Below are positions 37,692 to 49,263 of a stretch of 64,000 nucleotides of DNA, piece after piece. Source of the DNA: Duganella sp. BJB476 (GTDB lineage: Bacteria; Pseudomonadota; Gammaproteobacteria; Burkholderiales; Burkholderiaceae_D); the NCBI RefSeq assembly GCF_003416895.1, contig NZ_QVIO01000008.1, forward strand, positions 1 through 64,000, read 5' to 3'. The position numbers and the translations under genes were made by a program. Under the pieces are notes generated by a model, which saw only the letters and a list, made by a program, of their open reading frames with translations, searched no databases and was not told the DNA's origin. Positions within the stretch are counted from its first letter, which is position 1. Every line of letters starts with the position of its first letter.

Positions 37692-40600
37692 ATGTTAATG
37701 GAATTCTTTAAATTCGACTTGCGCTACCAGTTGCGCCAGCCGCTGCTGTGGGTCACCGGCATGATCCTGGGCCTGATGGCCTTCGGCGCCGCCACCAGCG
37801 ACGCCATCCAGGTCGGCGGCGCCATCGGCAATGTGCACCGCAACGCGCCAGTGGTCGTGGCTCAGCTGATGGGCTCGTTCACGGTGATCTCCACCTTCAT
37901 CGTCACCATCTTCATCGCTGGCACCGTGCTGCGCGACAGCGAGGTCGGCATCTCCGACATGCTGTTCGCCACGCCGATGCGCAAATACCAGTACCTGGCC
38001 GGGCGCTTCATCGCCGGCCTGGTCGCTTGTCTGGCCATCTTCGTGCTGATCGCCGTCGGCCTGCTGCTGGGGCCGTTGATGCCCTGGGTCGACACCGCCC
38101 GCGTCGGCCCGCAGCCGCTGTTCGCCTACCTGTGGGCCTTCGGCTTCTTCGTCATCCCCAACCTGGTGTTCATCGGCGCCTTGCTGATGCTGCTGGCCTC
38201 CACCACGCGCTCGATGATGCTGGTCTATGTCGGCGTGCTGGGTTTCTTCGTGCTGTGGATCGTCGCCGGCGTGTTCACCCGCGACATCAACAACGAATGG
38301 ACCGCCGTGCTGCTCGATCCGTTCGGCGTGCGCGCCTTCAGCCGCGCCGTGCGCTACTTCTCGACCGCCGAATCGAACGCCGGCCTGCCGCCGTTCAGCG
38401 GCTTCCTGCTGGCCAACCGCGCGCTGTGGCTGGCGGTGGCGCTGGTGTTCTTCGGCGCTACGCTGGCGCTGTTCAAACCGCAGCGCGCCGGCACCGGCCG
38501 CCGCTGGTTCGGCAAGGCCAAGCCGGATGCCGCCGGCGCGGCTCCGGCGCCGTCCAACCTGGCGCTGCCGCGCACAGTGGCGCGCTTCAGCGCATCGACC
38601 GGATGGATCCAGTGCTGGCACATCCTGCGCTTCGACGCCATGGGCGTGTTCAAGAGCGTGCCCTTCCTGGTGATGCTGCTGTTCGGCGTGCTGAACTTCG
38701 TCGGCGGCGCCACCCAGGCCGGCGCCAACTTCGGCACCACCGTCTATCCGGTCACCGGCCTGATGCTGCGCACCCTGTCCGGCAGCTTCAACTTCATGCT
38801 GATCATCGTGCTGACCTTTTATGCCGGCGAACTGATCTTCAAGGAGCGCCAGGTCAAGATCGCCGACGTCAGCGACGCCATGCCGGTGCCGGACTGGGCG
38901 CCATTGCTGGCCAAGTCCATCGCGCTGGTCGGCGTGATCTTCGGCTTCCTGCTGGCCGGCGTGCTGGCGGCCGCGTGCTTCCAGCTGGTCAAGGGCGGCA
39001 CGCCTATCGAGGTGGGCCTGTATCTGAAAGGCATCTTGCTGGAATCGGCGTTCTTCGTGCTGATGGGCATGATGGCGCTGGCGCTGCAGGTGCTGACCAA
39101 CAACAAGTTCCTCGGCTACCTGCTGGTGATCGTGCTGATGGTGTCGCAGATCGTGCTGAACATCATGCACTTCGACCACAACCTGTACAACTTCGCCTCC
39201 CTGCCGGGACTGAGCTATTCGGACATGAACGGCTACGGCCACTTCCTCAAGGGCTGGTCGTGGTTCGGGGTCTACTGGGGGCTGTTCACCCTGGCGCTGC
39301 TGGTGCTGGCGCAGGCGTTCTGGGTGCGCGGCCTGGCGCGTCCGTGGCGCGAGCGCGTGCGCGTGGCGGCCGGCCGCCTGAAGGGCCGGTCCGGCTTCAC
39401 GCTGGCGCTGCTGCTGGCCGGCTTTGTCGGCAGCGGCGGCTGGATCTTTTACAACACCAACGTGCTCAACAAATACGAAGCGTCCGATGTGGCGATGGAC
39501 AACCTGGCCCGCTACGAAAAGCTGTACCGCCAGTACAAGGGCTTGCCGCAGCCGCGCATCACCGACGTGCGCGCCGATGTCGACATCTACCCGGACCAGC
39601 GCCGGGTGGCGATCCGCGGCCGCTACCTGATGGAAAACAAGACCGGCGCGCCGCTGGACGTCTTGCGCATCCAGAGCAATCCCCTTATCGAAACGCGCTT
39701 CGACAACCTGCCGCCGCACCAGGTGGTGCTGGACGATAAGATCGCCGGCTTCAGCATCATCAAGCTGGCGCAGCCGCTGGCGGCGGGCGCGCGGCTGGAC
39801 CTGTCGTTCAACGTCGACGTGCGCAACCAGGGCTTCACCAACAGCGGCGCCGCCGACAACATCAACCTGAACGGCACCTTCTTCAACAACGCCGCGTTCT
39901 TCCCGCACTTCGGCTACAACCAGCAGGTCGAACTGACCGACCGCAACGAACGCCGCAAGCGCGGCCTGGGCGAGCCGGAGCGCATGGCCAAGCTGGAGGA
40001 CGAGAAGGCGCGCGCCAACGCCATCTTCAGCAACGAGGCGGACTGGATCAATTTCGAGACCACCGTCTCGACCAGCGCCGACCAGATCGCGATCGCCCCC
40101 GGCTACCTGCAGAAGCGCTGGGAGCAGAACGGCCGCCGCTACTTCCACTACAAGATGGACCGGCCGATGGTGCCGTTCTTCGCCTACCTGTCGGCCCGCT
40201 GGGACGTGCGCAAGGGCGAGTGGCATGGCTTGCCGATCGAGATCTACTACGACAGCAAGCACGCCTACAACGTCGACCGCATGATCACCTCGGCGCAGAA
40301 GTCGCTCGACTATTTCGAAGCCAACTACACGCCGTACCAGCACAAGCAGGTGCGGGTGCTGGAGTTCCCGAACTACCAGCGCTTCGCGCAGTCGTTCGCC
40401 AACACCATTCCGTATTCGGAAGCGATCGGCTTCATCGCCGACCTGCGCGACAAGGACGACATCGACTACGTCTACTACGTCACCGCGCACGAGATGGCGC
40501 ACCAGTGGTGGGGCCACCAGGTGGTCAGCGCCAATATGCAGGGCTCGACCATGCTGATCGAATCGCTGGCACAGTATTCGGCGCTGATGGTGATGGAGAA

Positions 40601-41279
40601 GGAATACGGCCGCGACAAGCTGCGCCGCTTCCTGCGTTTCGAGCTGGACCAGTACCTGCGCGAACGCGGCGGCGAACTGGTGGAAGAGCAGCCGCTGATG
40701 CGCGTGGAAAACCAGCAATACATCCACTACCGCAAGGGCAGCCTGGTGTTCTACCGCCTGCGCGACGAGATCGGCGAGGCGGCGCTCAACCGCGCGCTCA
40801 AGCGCTTCCTGACCGACAAGGCTTACCAGCAGGCGCCGTACACCACCAGCCGCGAGCTGCTGGCCTACATCCGCGCCGAGGCGCCGCAGGACAAGCAGGC
40901 GCTGATCACCGACCTGTTCGAGAAGATCGTCTTCTACGACAACCGCGTGACCGAGGCCAAGGCGCACAAGCGCGCCGACGGCCGCCAGTGGGACGTGACG
41001 ATGACGCTGCACCTGGCCAAGATGGAGGCCGACGGCAAGGGCAAGGAGACGCCGCGCGCGTACGACGAGCCGGTGGAGATCGCCGTGTTCGCCCGCGCCA
41101 AGGGCGCCAAGGAGCGCGACGAGCGGGTGCTGTTCACGGACAAGCGCGTCTTGCAGGGCAGCGATCCGGTGGTGACCGTCACGGTCAGGGAGCAGCCGTT
41201 CGAGGTCGGCGTCGATCCCTACAACAAGATGATCGACCGCGTCTCGCACGACAACCGCAAGGAAGTCACGCTCGACTAA
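37692..41279 (+). CDS. ABC-2 permease fused to an M1-family metallopeptidase
   Basis: This 1195-residue protein joins about twelve membrane segments of ABC-2 type (residues 1 to about 600, for example LLWVTGMILGLMAFGAA and VFIVTIFIAG-type helices) to a gluzincin domain. The zinc motif HEMAHQWWGHQ begins at residue 933, and the third ligand is the Glu of MLIESLAQYSAL about 20 residues on. The domain order matches a recognised but little-studied permease/aminopeptidase family. The frame opens at 37524; the ATG at 37692 starts a clean membrane protein. What it transports or cleaves is unknown; with the ATPase it may export and trim peptides. Confidence 0.9.
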   Translation: MLMEFFKFDLRYQLRQPLLWVTGMILGLMAFGAATSDAIQVGGAIGNVHRNAPVVVAQLMGSFTVISTFIVTIFIAGTVLRDSEVGISDMLFATPMRKYQYLAGRFIAGLVACLAIFVLIAVGLLLGPLMPWVDTARVGPQPLFAYLWAFGFFVIPNLVFIGALLMLLASTTRSMMLVYVGVLGFFVLWIVAGVFTRDINNEWTAVLLDPFGVRAFSRAVRYFSTAESNAGLPPFSGFLLANRALWLAVALVFFGATLALFKPQRAGTGRRWFGKAKPDAAGAAPAPSNLALPRTVARFSASTGWIQCWHILRFDAMGVFKSVPFLVMLLFGVLNFVGGATQAGANFGTTVYPVTGLMLRTLSGSFNFMLIIVLTFYAGELIFKERQVKIADVSDAMPVPDWAPLLAKSIALVGVIFGFLLAGVLAAACFQLVKGGTPIEVGLYLKGILLESAFFVLMGMMALALQVLTNNKFLGYLLVIVLMVSQIVLNIMHFDHNLYNFASLPGLSYSDMNGYGHFLKGWSWFGVYWGLFTLALLVLAQAFWVRGLARPWRERVRVAAGRLKGRSGFTLALLLAGFVGSGGWIFYNTNVLNKYEASDVAMDNLARYEKLYRQYKGLPQPRITDVRADVDIYPDQRRVAIRGRYLMENKTGAPLDVLRIQSNPLIETRFDNLPPHQVVLDDKIAGFSIIKLAQPLAAGARLDLSFNVDVRNQGFTNSGAADNINLNGTFFNNAAFFPHFGYNQQVELTDRNERRKRGLGEPERMAKLEDEKARANAIFSNEADWINFETTVSTSADQIAIAPGYLQKRWEQNGRRYFHYKMDRPMVPFFAYLSARWDVRKGEWHGLPIEIYYDSKHAYNVDRMITSAQKSLDYFEANYTPYQHKQVRVLEFPNYQRFAQSFANTIPYSEAIGFIADLRDKDDIDYVYYVTAHEMAHQWWGHQVVSANMQGSTMLIESLAQYSALMVMEKEYGRDKLRRFLRFELDQYLRERGGELVEEQPLMRVENQQYIHYRKGSLVFYRLRDEIGEAALNRALKRFLTDKAYQQAPYTTSRELLAYIRAEAPQDKQALITDLFEKIVFYDNRVTEAKAHKRADGRQWDVTMTLHLAKMEADGKGKETPRAYDEPVEIAVFARAKGAKERDERVLFTDKRVLQGSDPVVTVTVREQPFEVGVDPYNKMIDRVSHDNRKEVTLD

Positions 41280-41286
41280 AACCAAT

Positions 41287-41374
41287 CCGGGGTCAAGTCT
41301 GACATTCGGACACGAGCTCTGCCGTAACGCTGCTTACGGCGGAGCTCGTGTCCGAATGTCAGACTTGACCCCGG
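41287..41374. repeat. 88-nt near-perfect inverted repeat (REP/MITE-like hairpin)
   Basis: The 41-base left arm (41287-41327) pairs with the right arm (41334-41374), with only one G-T pair and a 6-base CGCTGC loop. The outer arms read CCGGGGTCAAGTCTGACATT and its complement. It fills the whole 97-base gap between two convergent genes and so may stop transcription from both sides, but it is far longer than a normal terminator. It looks like a REP-type or miniature transposable element; no transposase is present here. Confidence 0.9.
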
Positions 41375-41376
41375 TG

Positions 41377-43147
<1,771 letters not shown>

Positions 43148-43284
43148 GGGATGGGGGAAAATGCAACAAAAGGGAGCAAATATGCTGGAAAGCTATTGTA
43201 CAATGAGTGGTTACGAAGTGTTGCCATAGCATCTCGTGCCAAGCCTGCGGCAAACTTTCGACAAACTTTTTTGAGGGTGCTTGA

Positions 43285-43965
43285 ATGAATCGTGCGTTTT
43301 CACCGTTTGTAACTTCCTTGTTGGTCGGCCTGCTGGCAATTGCGGGCACCGCATCCGCCTCAGAAGAAAAAAAACCGGCCCACGCCGAAGCGGCAGCGCC
43401 CAAAGTCGACGCGGCCAAAGGCGGCACCCTGTTTGACAGCGGCGACAACGCGCGCGGCCTGCCGGCATGCGTCTCCTGCCACGGCGCCGGCGGCAACTCC
43501 ACCATCAGCGTCAATCCGAAACTGGCCGGCCAGCACGAAGGCTATATCTACAAGCAGCTGGTGAACTTTTCGGGCGATGACCGGAATCAACCGGTCATGA
43601 CGACCTACGCGAAGATGCTGACGGACGAGGAAAAGCACAACATCTCGGCCTGGCTGTCCACCCAGGCGCAAAAGCCGGGCGCAGCGAAAAACAAGGACAC
43701 GGTTGAACTGGGCAAGAAGATCTATCGCGGCGGCATCGCCGAGAAGAACGTTCCAGCCTGCGCCAGCTGCCACGGCGCGGCCGGCGCCGGCATCCCGGTG
43801 CAATATCCGCGCATCGGCGGCCAGCACCAGGATTACACGGTAGCCCAGCTGGGCCTGTTCAAGGCCGGCGGCCGCAAGAACAGCGCGCAGATGACCACCA
43901 TCGCCAAGCGCATGTCGGACGAGGAAATGAAAGCCGTGGCCGATTACGTCGCCGGCTTGAAATAA
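43285..43965 (+). CDS. Diheme cytochrome c4
   Basis: The 226-residue periplasmic protein has a signal peptide ending TASAS and two class I cytochrome domains, each with a heme site (CVSCHGAGG and CASCHGAAG) and a likely Met ligand (VMTTYAKMLTDEE and MTTIAKRMSDEE). It transfers electrons toward terminal oxidases. It is upstream of the cytochrome c maturation genes that would attach its hemes. Confidence 0.92.
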   Translation: MNRAFSPFVTSLLVGLLAIAGTASASEEKKPAHAEAAAPKVDAAKGGTLFDSGDNARGLPACVSCHGAGGNSTISVNPKLAGQHEGYIYKQLVNFSGDDRNQPVMTTYAKMLTDEEKHNISAWLSTQAQKPGAAKNKDTVELGKKIYRGGIAEKNVPACASCHGAAGAGIPVQYPRIGGQHQDYTVAQLGLFKAGGRKNSAQMTTIAKRMSDEEMKAVADYVAGLK

Positions 43966-44011
43966 GCAGCTGGCCGCGCCCCCGGGTTGCGGCGTAGCTG
44001 ATAGTGCATAG

Positions 44012-44042
44012 AGGGCGGCAGCGTAAGCGGGCTGCCCTTTTT
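44012..44042 (+). terminator. First of two terminators between cytochrome c4 and resB
   Basis: AGGGCGGC (44012-44019) pairs with GCTGCCCT (44031-44038), eight pairs with one G-T, followed by TTTTT. Confidence 0.7.
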
Positions 44043-44047
44043 GTTGA

Positions 44048-44073
44048 TATGCTGCCGGCAGCATACTTTTTTT
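44048..44073 (+). terminator. Second terminator, immediately upstream of resB
   Basis: TATGCTG (44048-44054) pairs with CAGCATA (44059-44065) across a CCGG loop and is followed by C then T7. It ends only 15 bases before the resB ATG, so it could act as an attenuator for the cytochrome c maturation genes. Confidence 0.8.
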
Positions 44074-44087
44074 GAGATAGTTCCAGC

Positions 44088-46181
44088 ATGAGCAGCAGCC
44101 CCAGCACCACCGGCATCGAACTGAAGACCCGCCGTCCCATCGTCGGCGAGATGGTCGAACTGATTTCCTCCATGCGTTTCGCCATCGCGCTGCTGGCGAT
44201 GATCGCGATCGCCGCCATCGTCGGCACCGTGATGAAGCAGGGCGAGGCGACCAACAACTACATCAACCAGTTCGGGCCGTTCTGGTTCGAGGTGTTCGGC
44301 AAGCTGGGCCTGTACGGCGTGTACTCGGCCTGGTGGTTCCTGTTGCTGATGACCGCGCTGGTGACGTCGACCACGCTGTGCATCATCCGCAACGCGCCCA
44401 AGATGCTCAAGGACATGCGCAGCTGGCGCGAGAACGTGCGCGAGAATTCGCTGCTCAATTTCCACCACAAGATGCAATGGCGTTCGCCGCTGGCGCGCGC
44501 CGCGCTGGCGCAGCAGACCGCGGCCCGCCTGGCCGACACCGGCTACAAGGTCAAGCTGGTCGACAAGGATCACGGCACCCTGGTGGCCGCCAAGCAGGGC
44601 GCGGCCAACAAGTTCGGCTACATCTTTGCGCACTCGGCCATCGTCATCATCTGCATCGGCGGCCTGCTCGATTCGGACGTGCCGATCCGCCTGCAGGAAT
44701 GGTTCCTCGGCAAGGTGCCGTTCAACGGCAGCGGCCTGATCTCGGCGGTGCCGGCGCAGAGCCGTCTCGGCCTGGGCAATCCCACGTTCCGCGGCAACAC
44801 CATGATCCCGGAAGGCCAGTCCAGCGAAAGCGCCATCATCACCCGTCCCGACGGCGTGCTGATCCAGGACCTGCCGTTCACCATCAAGCTGAAAAAATTC
44901 ACCATCGACTTCTACACCACCGGCATGCCCAAGCTGTTCGCCAGCGAGGTGGAAGTGCGCGACCACGCCAGCGGCGAGGTGGTCAAGGCCGTCATCGAGG
45001 TCAACAAGCCCTTGCTGTACCAGGGCCTGGCGATCTACCAGTCCAGCTTTGACGACGGCGGCAGCAAGCTCAAGCTGACCGGCTTCCCGATGGTGGGCAG
45101 CAGCACCGCCAGGTTCGACATCGCCGGCGAAGTGGGCGGCAGCACGCCGATGGGCGATGCCTACAGCGTTGAATGGTCGGGCTTCCGTCCGTTCAACGTC
45201 GAGAACCTGGCCGCCACGCAGGACGCGCGCGCCGTCACCAAGGGCAAGAGCCTGGAAGAGCAGTTCGCCAACAGCCTCGACAAGCACACCGGCTCGGCCG
45301 GCCGCAACGCCAACAACAAGGACCTGAAGAACGTCGGCCCCAGCGTGACCTACAAGCTGCGCGACAAGACCGGCCAGGCGCGCGAATACCAGAACTACAT
45401 GCAGCCGGTGACGGTGGACGGCGCCACGGTGTTCCTGGCCGGCATGCGCGTCAATCCATCGGACCAGTTCAGCTTCCTGCGCATTCCGGCCGACGATGCC
45501 CACAGCGTGACCGAATGGATGCGCCTGCGCGCCGCCCTCAGCGACGCCGGCCTGCGCGCCGCCGCCGCCAGGCATTACGCCGAACGCGCCACGCCGCAGT
45601 CGGCCAACGGCGACGCGCTACGCGGACAGTTGCAAGCCTCGGCCGAGAAGAGCCTGACCATCTTCGCCGGCAACGACAAGGCGGCCGGCTTCGTCGCCAT
45701 TTCGCAATTCCTGGAAAAGATCCCGGGCGCCGAGCAGGAAAAGGCCGCCGACGTGTTCATGAAGATCCTCAACGGCAGCCTGTGGGACCTGTGGCAGGCC
45801 GCGCGCGCCAAGGACGGCCTGGAGCCGGTCAGCGCCGACGAGAACCACGCCCGCTTCCTGCAACTGGCCACCAACGCCTTGTCGGACGCCTTCTTCTACG
45901 GCGCGCCGGTCTACCTGCAGCTGGACGATTTCACCCAGGTCCAGGCCTCGGTGTTCCAGGTGACCCGTTCGCCGGGCAAGAAGGTGGTCTACCTGGGCTG
46001 TGTATTCCTGGTGCTGGGTGTATTCTCGATGTTCTACATCCGCGAACGCCGCCTGTGGGTCTGGATCAAGGACGACGGCAACGGCGCCGAAGCGCTGATG
46101 GCCATGAGCACCCAGCGCAAAACGCTGGACTTCGAACGCGAGTTTGAAACTTTGAAAGAAAAGCTGCCGCAATCGGCGTAA
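44088..46181 (+). CDS. resB: Cytochrome c biogenesis protein ResB/Ccs1
   Basis: ResB is one half of the system II heme export and ligation complex. The 697 residues show membrane segments MRFAIALLAMIAIAAIVGTV, GVYSAWWFLLLMTALVTST, a third near FAHSAIVIICIGGLL, a large periplasmic domain, and a last helix VVYLGCVFLVLGVFSMFYI. The start at 44088 has a poor ribosome site; an inner ATG at 44151 just before the first helix is an alternative. The partner ccsA follows by 22 bases. Confidence 0.93.
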   Translation: MSSSPSTTGIELKTRRPIVGEMVELISSMRFAIALLAMIAIAAIVGTVMKQGEATNNYINQFGPFWFEVFGKLGLYGVYSAWWFLLLMTALVTSTTLCIIRNAPKMLKDMRSWRENVRENSLLNFHHKMQWRSPLARAALAQQTAARLADTGYKVKLVDKDHGTLVAAKQGAANKFGYIFAHSAIVIICIGGLLDSDVPIRLQEWFLGKVPFNGSGLISAVPAQSRLGLGNPTFRGNTMIPEGQSSESAIITRPDGVLIQDLPFTIKLKKFTIDFYTTGMPKLFASEVEVRDHASGEVVKAVIEVNKPLLYQGLAIYQSSFDDGGSKLKLTGFPMVGSSTARFDIAGEVGGSTPMGDAYSVEWSGFRPFNVENLAATQDARAVTKGKSLEEQFANSLDKHTGSAGRNANNKDLKNVGPSVTYKLRDKTGQAREYQNYMQPVTVDGATVFLAGMRVNPSDQFSFLRIPADDAHSVTEWMRLRAALSDAGLRAAAARHYAERATPQSANGDALRGQLQASAEKSLTIFAGNDKAAGFVAISQFLEKIPGAEQEKAADVFMKILNGSLWDLWQAARAKDGLEPVSADENHARFLQLATNALSDAFFYGAPVYLQLDDFTQVQASVFQVTRSPGKKVVYLGCVFLVLGVFSMFYIRERRLWVWIKDDGNGAEALMAMSTQRKTLDFEREFETLKEKLPQSA

Positions 46182-46203
46182 GCTGTAGCGGCCACGGAGA
46201 CAA

Positions 46204-47361
46204 ATGATGGAACTGACGCAATCGACCCAAACCTATACCCAGGCGCCCGGCTACTTCAAGCGCCTGACCGCGTTCGACTGGTTGTTCGCGCTGGCGCTGC
46301 TGGCCGGCTCGCTGTACGGCCTGGCCACCTACGGCCACTACATGGACGTCTACGAGAAAGGCATCCTGCTGGCCGCCGCGCCGGCGTTTGCCGCGCTGGG
46401 CTGGCACTGGAAGCCGGCGCGCTGGCTGATGCCGCTGGTGGCCCTGCTGGCGCTGGGCGCGATCGCCATGTACGCCGGCGAGCTGGATAACGGCACCAAG
46501 AAATTCTGGCTGCGCATGATGCTGTCGAGCCAGTCCGCGATCCTGTGGATGAGCGTGATGTTCTGCCTGTCGACGCTGTTCTACGTGATCGGCCTGGCCG
46601 CGCGCTCGGATTCGGCCTCCAGCATCGGTTCCAAGCTGTGCTGGGCCGCCGTGGTGCTGGGCCTGACCGGCATGATGGTGCGCTGGTACGAGTCCTACCT
46701 GATCGGCGCCGACGTCGGCCACATCCCAGTATCGAATCTGTATGAAGTGTTTATCCTGTTCTCGCTGATCACCGCGATGTTCTACCTGTACTTCGAGCAG
46801 CGCTACGCCACCCGCCAGCTGGGCGCCTTCGTCACCATGGTGATCACCGCCGCGATCGGCTTCCTGTTCTGGTACACCACCTCGCGCGACGCCGCCGACA
46901 TCCAGCCGCTGCTGCCGGCGCTGCAAAGCTGGTGGATGAAGATCCACGTGCCGGCCAACTTTATCGGTTATGGCAACTTTGCCCTGGCTGCAATGGTGGC
47001 GGCGGCCTATCTGCTGAAAACCTCGGGCCGCCTGGTCGACCGCCTGCCGTCGGAAGAAGTGCTGGACGACGTCATGTACAAGGCCATCTCGGCCGGCTTC
47101 GCCTTCTTCACCATCGCCACCATCCTCGGCGCGCTGTGGGCGGCGGAAGCGTGGGGCGGCTACTGGTCGTGGGATCCGAAGGAGACCTGGGCGCTGATCG
47201 TCTGGCTCAACTACGCGGCCTGGCTGCACATGCGCCTGATGACGGGCCTGCGCGGCCGTCCGGCGGCCTGGTGGGCGCTGGTGGGCCTGCTGGTGACCAC
47301 TTTCGCCTTCTTGGGCGTGAATATGTTCCTGTCCGGTTTGCACTCCTACGGCAAGTTGTAA
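46204..47361 (+). CDS. ccsA: Cytochrome c biogenesis protein CcsA (ResC)
   Basis: CcsA (also called CcsB in many annotations) carries heme to the periplasm and joins it to apocytochromes with ResB. The 385-residue membrane protein has the WWD signature WGGYWSWDPKETWALIVW and conserved histidines in WLHMRLM, VPANFIGYG and near the C-terminal GLHSYGKL. GGAG precedes the start. The pair serves the adjacent cytochrome c4. Confidence 0.94.
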   Translation: MMELTQSTQTYTQAPGYFKRLTAFDWLFALALLAGSLYGLATYGHYMDVYEKGILLAAAPAFAALGWHWKPARWLMPLVALLALGAIAMYAGELDNGTKKFWLRMMLSSQSAILWMSVMFCLSTLFYVIGLAARSDSASSIGSKLCWAAVVLGLTGMMVRWYESYLIGADVGHIPVSNLYEVFILFSLITAMFYLYFEQRYATRQLGAFVTMVITAAIGFLFWYTTSRDAADIQPLLPALQSWWMKIHVPANFIGYGNFALAAMVAAAYLLKTSGRLVDRLPSEEVLDDVMYKAISAGFAFFTIATILGALWAAEAWGGYWSWDPKETWALIVWLNYAAWLHMRLMTGLRGRPAAWWALVGLLVTTFAFLGVNMFLSGLHSYGKL

Positions 47362-47453
47362 ACGCAATGTGAACTTTTGCTGGCCAAGATTGGTGTAAGG
47401 TTCAGGCTATTGGGGCGACCAAGTCTCAACCTTGCACTTTCTTTGGAGTCAGC

Positions 47454-48431
47454 ATGCTGATCAAGCGTAGCCCCAACGGCATCGAGTTGCCGTTTTCATC
47501 AGAAATCACCTCGCGCGAAGTCTACGAATCGCGCCGCAGCTTCATGAAGCAGATCGCCGCCGGCGCCATCGGCAGCGCCGCGCTGCTGGAGATGGCCAAC
47601 CGCGAAGCCTTCGCGCAGGGCGTCAATCCCAAGCTGGCCGCCAAGCTCAATCCTTCCTATTCGGCGCTCGACAAGCAGACGCCCTACAAGGACGCCACCA
47701 GCTACAACAACTACTACGAATTCGGCACCGACAAGAGCGAGCCGGCGATGTACGCCAACACGCTGAAAACCCGGCCGTGGACGGTGACCATCGAAGGCGA
47801 AGTGAAGAAGCCGATGACCCTGGACATCGACGCGCTGCTGAAGCTCGCGCCGCTGGAAGAGCGCGTCTACCGCCTGCGCTGCGTCGAGGGCTGGTCGATG
47901 GTCATTCCTTGGATCGGCTATTCCTTCTCCGAGATCATCAAGAAGGTCGAGCCGACCGGCAACGCCAAGTACGTGGAGTTCGTCACGCTGGCCGACAAGA
48001 AGCAGATGCCGGGCGTGGGCAGCCGCGTGCTGCAATGGCCGTACACCGAAGGCTTGCGCATCGACGAAGCCAATCATCCGCTGGCCTTGCTGACCCTGGG
48101 CATGTACGGCGAAACGCTGGCCAACCAGAACGGCGCGCCAGTGCGCATGGTGCTGCCGTGGAAGTACGGCTTCAAGTCGGCCAAGTCCATCGTCAAGATC
48201 CGCTTCGTCAAGGAGCAGCCGCGCACCTCGTGGAATCTGTCGGCGCCGAACGAGTACGGTTTCTATTCGAATGTGAATCCGGAAGTGGATCACCCGCGCT
48301 GGTCGCAGGCGTCCGAGCGCCGCATCGGCGAGGACGGTTTCCTGGCCCGCAAGCGCAAGACCTTGATGTTCAACGGCTATGCCGACGTCGCGCCGCTGTA
48401 TGCCGGCATGGACCTGAAGAAGTTCTTCTAA
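47454..48431 (+). CDS. msrP: Periplasmic methionine sulfoxide reductase catalytic subunit MsrP
   Basis: MsrP (YedY) is a molybdopterin enzyme that repairs oxidised methionines in periplasmic proteins. The 325 residues start with a Tat signal containing [20 protein letters not shown] and ending AFAQ, and the molybdenum ligand is the Cys of [38 protein letters not shown] is typical of the sulfite-oxidase fold. TTGGAG lies upstream. It is paired with msrQ. Confidence 0.95.
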   Translation: MLIKRSPNGIELPFSSEITSREVYESRRSFMKQIAAGAIGSAALLEMANREAFAQGVNPKLAAKLNPSYSALDKQTPYKDATSYNNYYEFGTDKSEPAMYANTLKTRPWTVTIEGEVKKPMTLDIDALLKLAPLEERVYRLRCVEGWSMVIPWIGYSFSEIIKKVEPTGNAKYVEFVTLADKKQMPGVGSRVLQWPYTEGLRIDEANHPLALLTLGMYGETLANQNGAPVRMVLPWKYGFKSAKSIVKIRFVKEQPRTSWNLSAPNEYGFYSNVNPEVDHPRWSQASERRIGEDGFLARKRKTLMFNGYADVAPLYAGMDLKKFF

Positions 48432-48435
48432 GCGT

Positions 48436-49065
48436 ATGGCGTTCAATCCTTCCGCGCGGCAGGCCAGCCTGATCAAGGCCGCGATTTTTGTGCTGGCGCT
48501 GTTGCCCTTGGCGCGCATGGTGTACCTGACCTTGACCGGGCAGCTGGTCGAGCCACTGGAGTTCATCACGCGCGGCACCGGCGACTGGACCTTGTACTTC
48601 CTGTGCTTCACGTTGGCGGTGACGCCGCTGCGCAAGCTGAGCAAATGGAACTGGCTGATCAAGCTGCGCCGCATGCTGGGGCTGTACATGTTCTTCTACG
48701 GCTTTCTGCACTTCATGACCTTCCTGTGGTTCGATCATTTCTTCGACGTGCAGGAGATGTGGAAGGATGTGCTGAAGCGGCCGTTCATCACGGTGGGCTT
48801 CATCGCCTTCGTGCTGCTGTTGCCGCTGGCGGCGACCAGCACCAACGCCATGGTCAAGCGGCTGGGCGGCAAGCGCTGGCAGTGGCTGCATCGCCTGATC
48901 TATGTGATCGCGCCGCTGGCCATCCTGCACTTCTGGTGGATGAAGGCTGGCAAGCACAACTTCACGCAGCCGATCATCTTTGGCCTGATCCTCGGCGCGC
49001 TGCTGCTGATGCGTGTGTATTGGGCGCGCAGCAAGGCGCTGACGGCGGCGACGGTGGCGCGCTAG
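48436..49065 (+). CDS. msrQ: Heme-binding membrane subunit MsrQ
   Basis: MsrQ (YedZ) is a heme b membrane protein that feeds electrons from the quinone pool or a flavin reductase to MsrP. The 209 residues show RGTGDWTLYFLCFTLAVTPL, LRRMLGLYMFFYGFLHFMTF, KRPFITVGFIAFVLLLPLA and HRLIYVIAPLAILHFWWM, with the heme histidines in the second and fourth. It starts four bases after msrP. Confidence 0.95.
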   Translation: MAFNPSARQASLIKAAIFVLALLPLARMVYLTLTGQLVEPLEFITRGTGDWTLYFLCFTLAVTPLRKLSKWNWLIKLRRMLGLYMFFYGFLHFMTFLWFDHFFDVQEMWKDVLKRPFITVGFIAFVLLLPLAATSTNAMVKRLGGKRWQWLHRLIYVIAPLAILHFWWMKAGKHNFTQPIIFGLILGALLLMRVYWARSKALTAATVAR

Positions 49066-49263
49066 CGCCGATCTGCCGCGCATCTGCCGCTGCGCCGCCA
49101 AGCCCGGATGCCGGACCGTAAAGACATTTCCCCTGAGCTGACGCTGGTCCAGTGCCTTAGCGCTCGATAGTTGCCTTTGTGATACTTGAAAATAAAGAAT
49201 GTCGTTATACTAATAACCTCATCAACCAAGGCCCAATTTTCGGCCTATTTTCAGGAAACCACA

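Noticed and set aside
37695-41285. 1196-codon antisense open frame under the permease/peptidase gene
   Set aside because: Low-complexity His/Gln/Arg-rich translation typical of a shadow; the sense frame has clear domains.
41287-41374. Insertion sequence or attachment site at the long hairpin
   Set aside because: No transposase or integrase frame and no target duplication visible; kept only as a REP/MITE-like repeat.
43195-43204. Palindrome ATTGTACAAT as the shared promoter of engB and cytochrome c4
   Set aside because: TACAAT resembles a -10 on either strand, but no -35 lies at the right distance, so I did not call a promoter.
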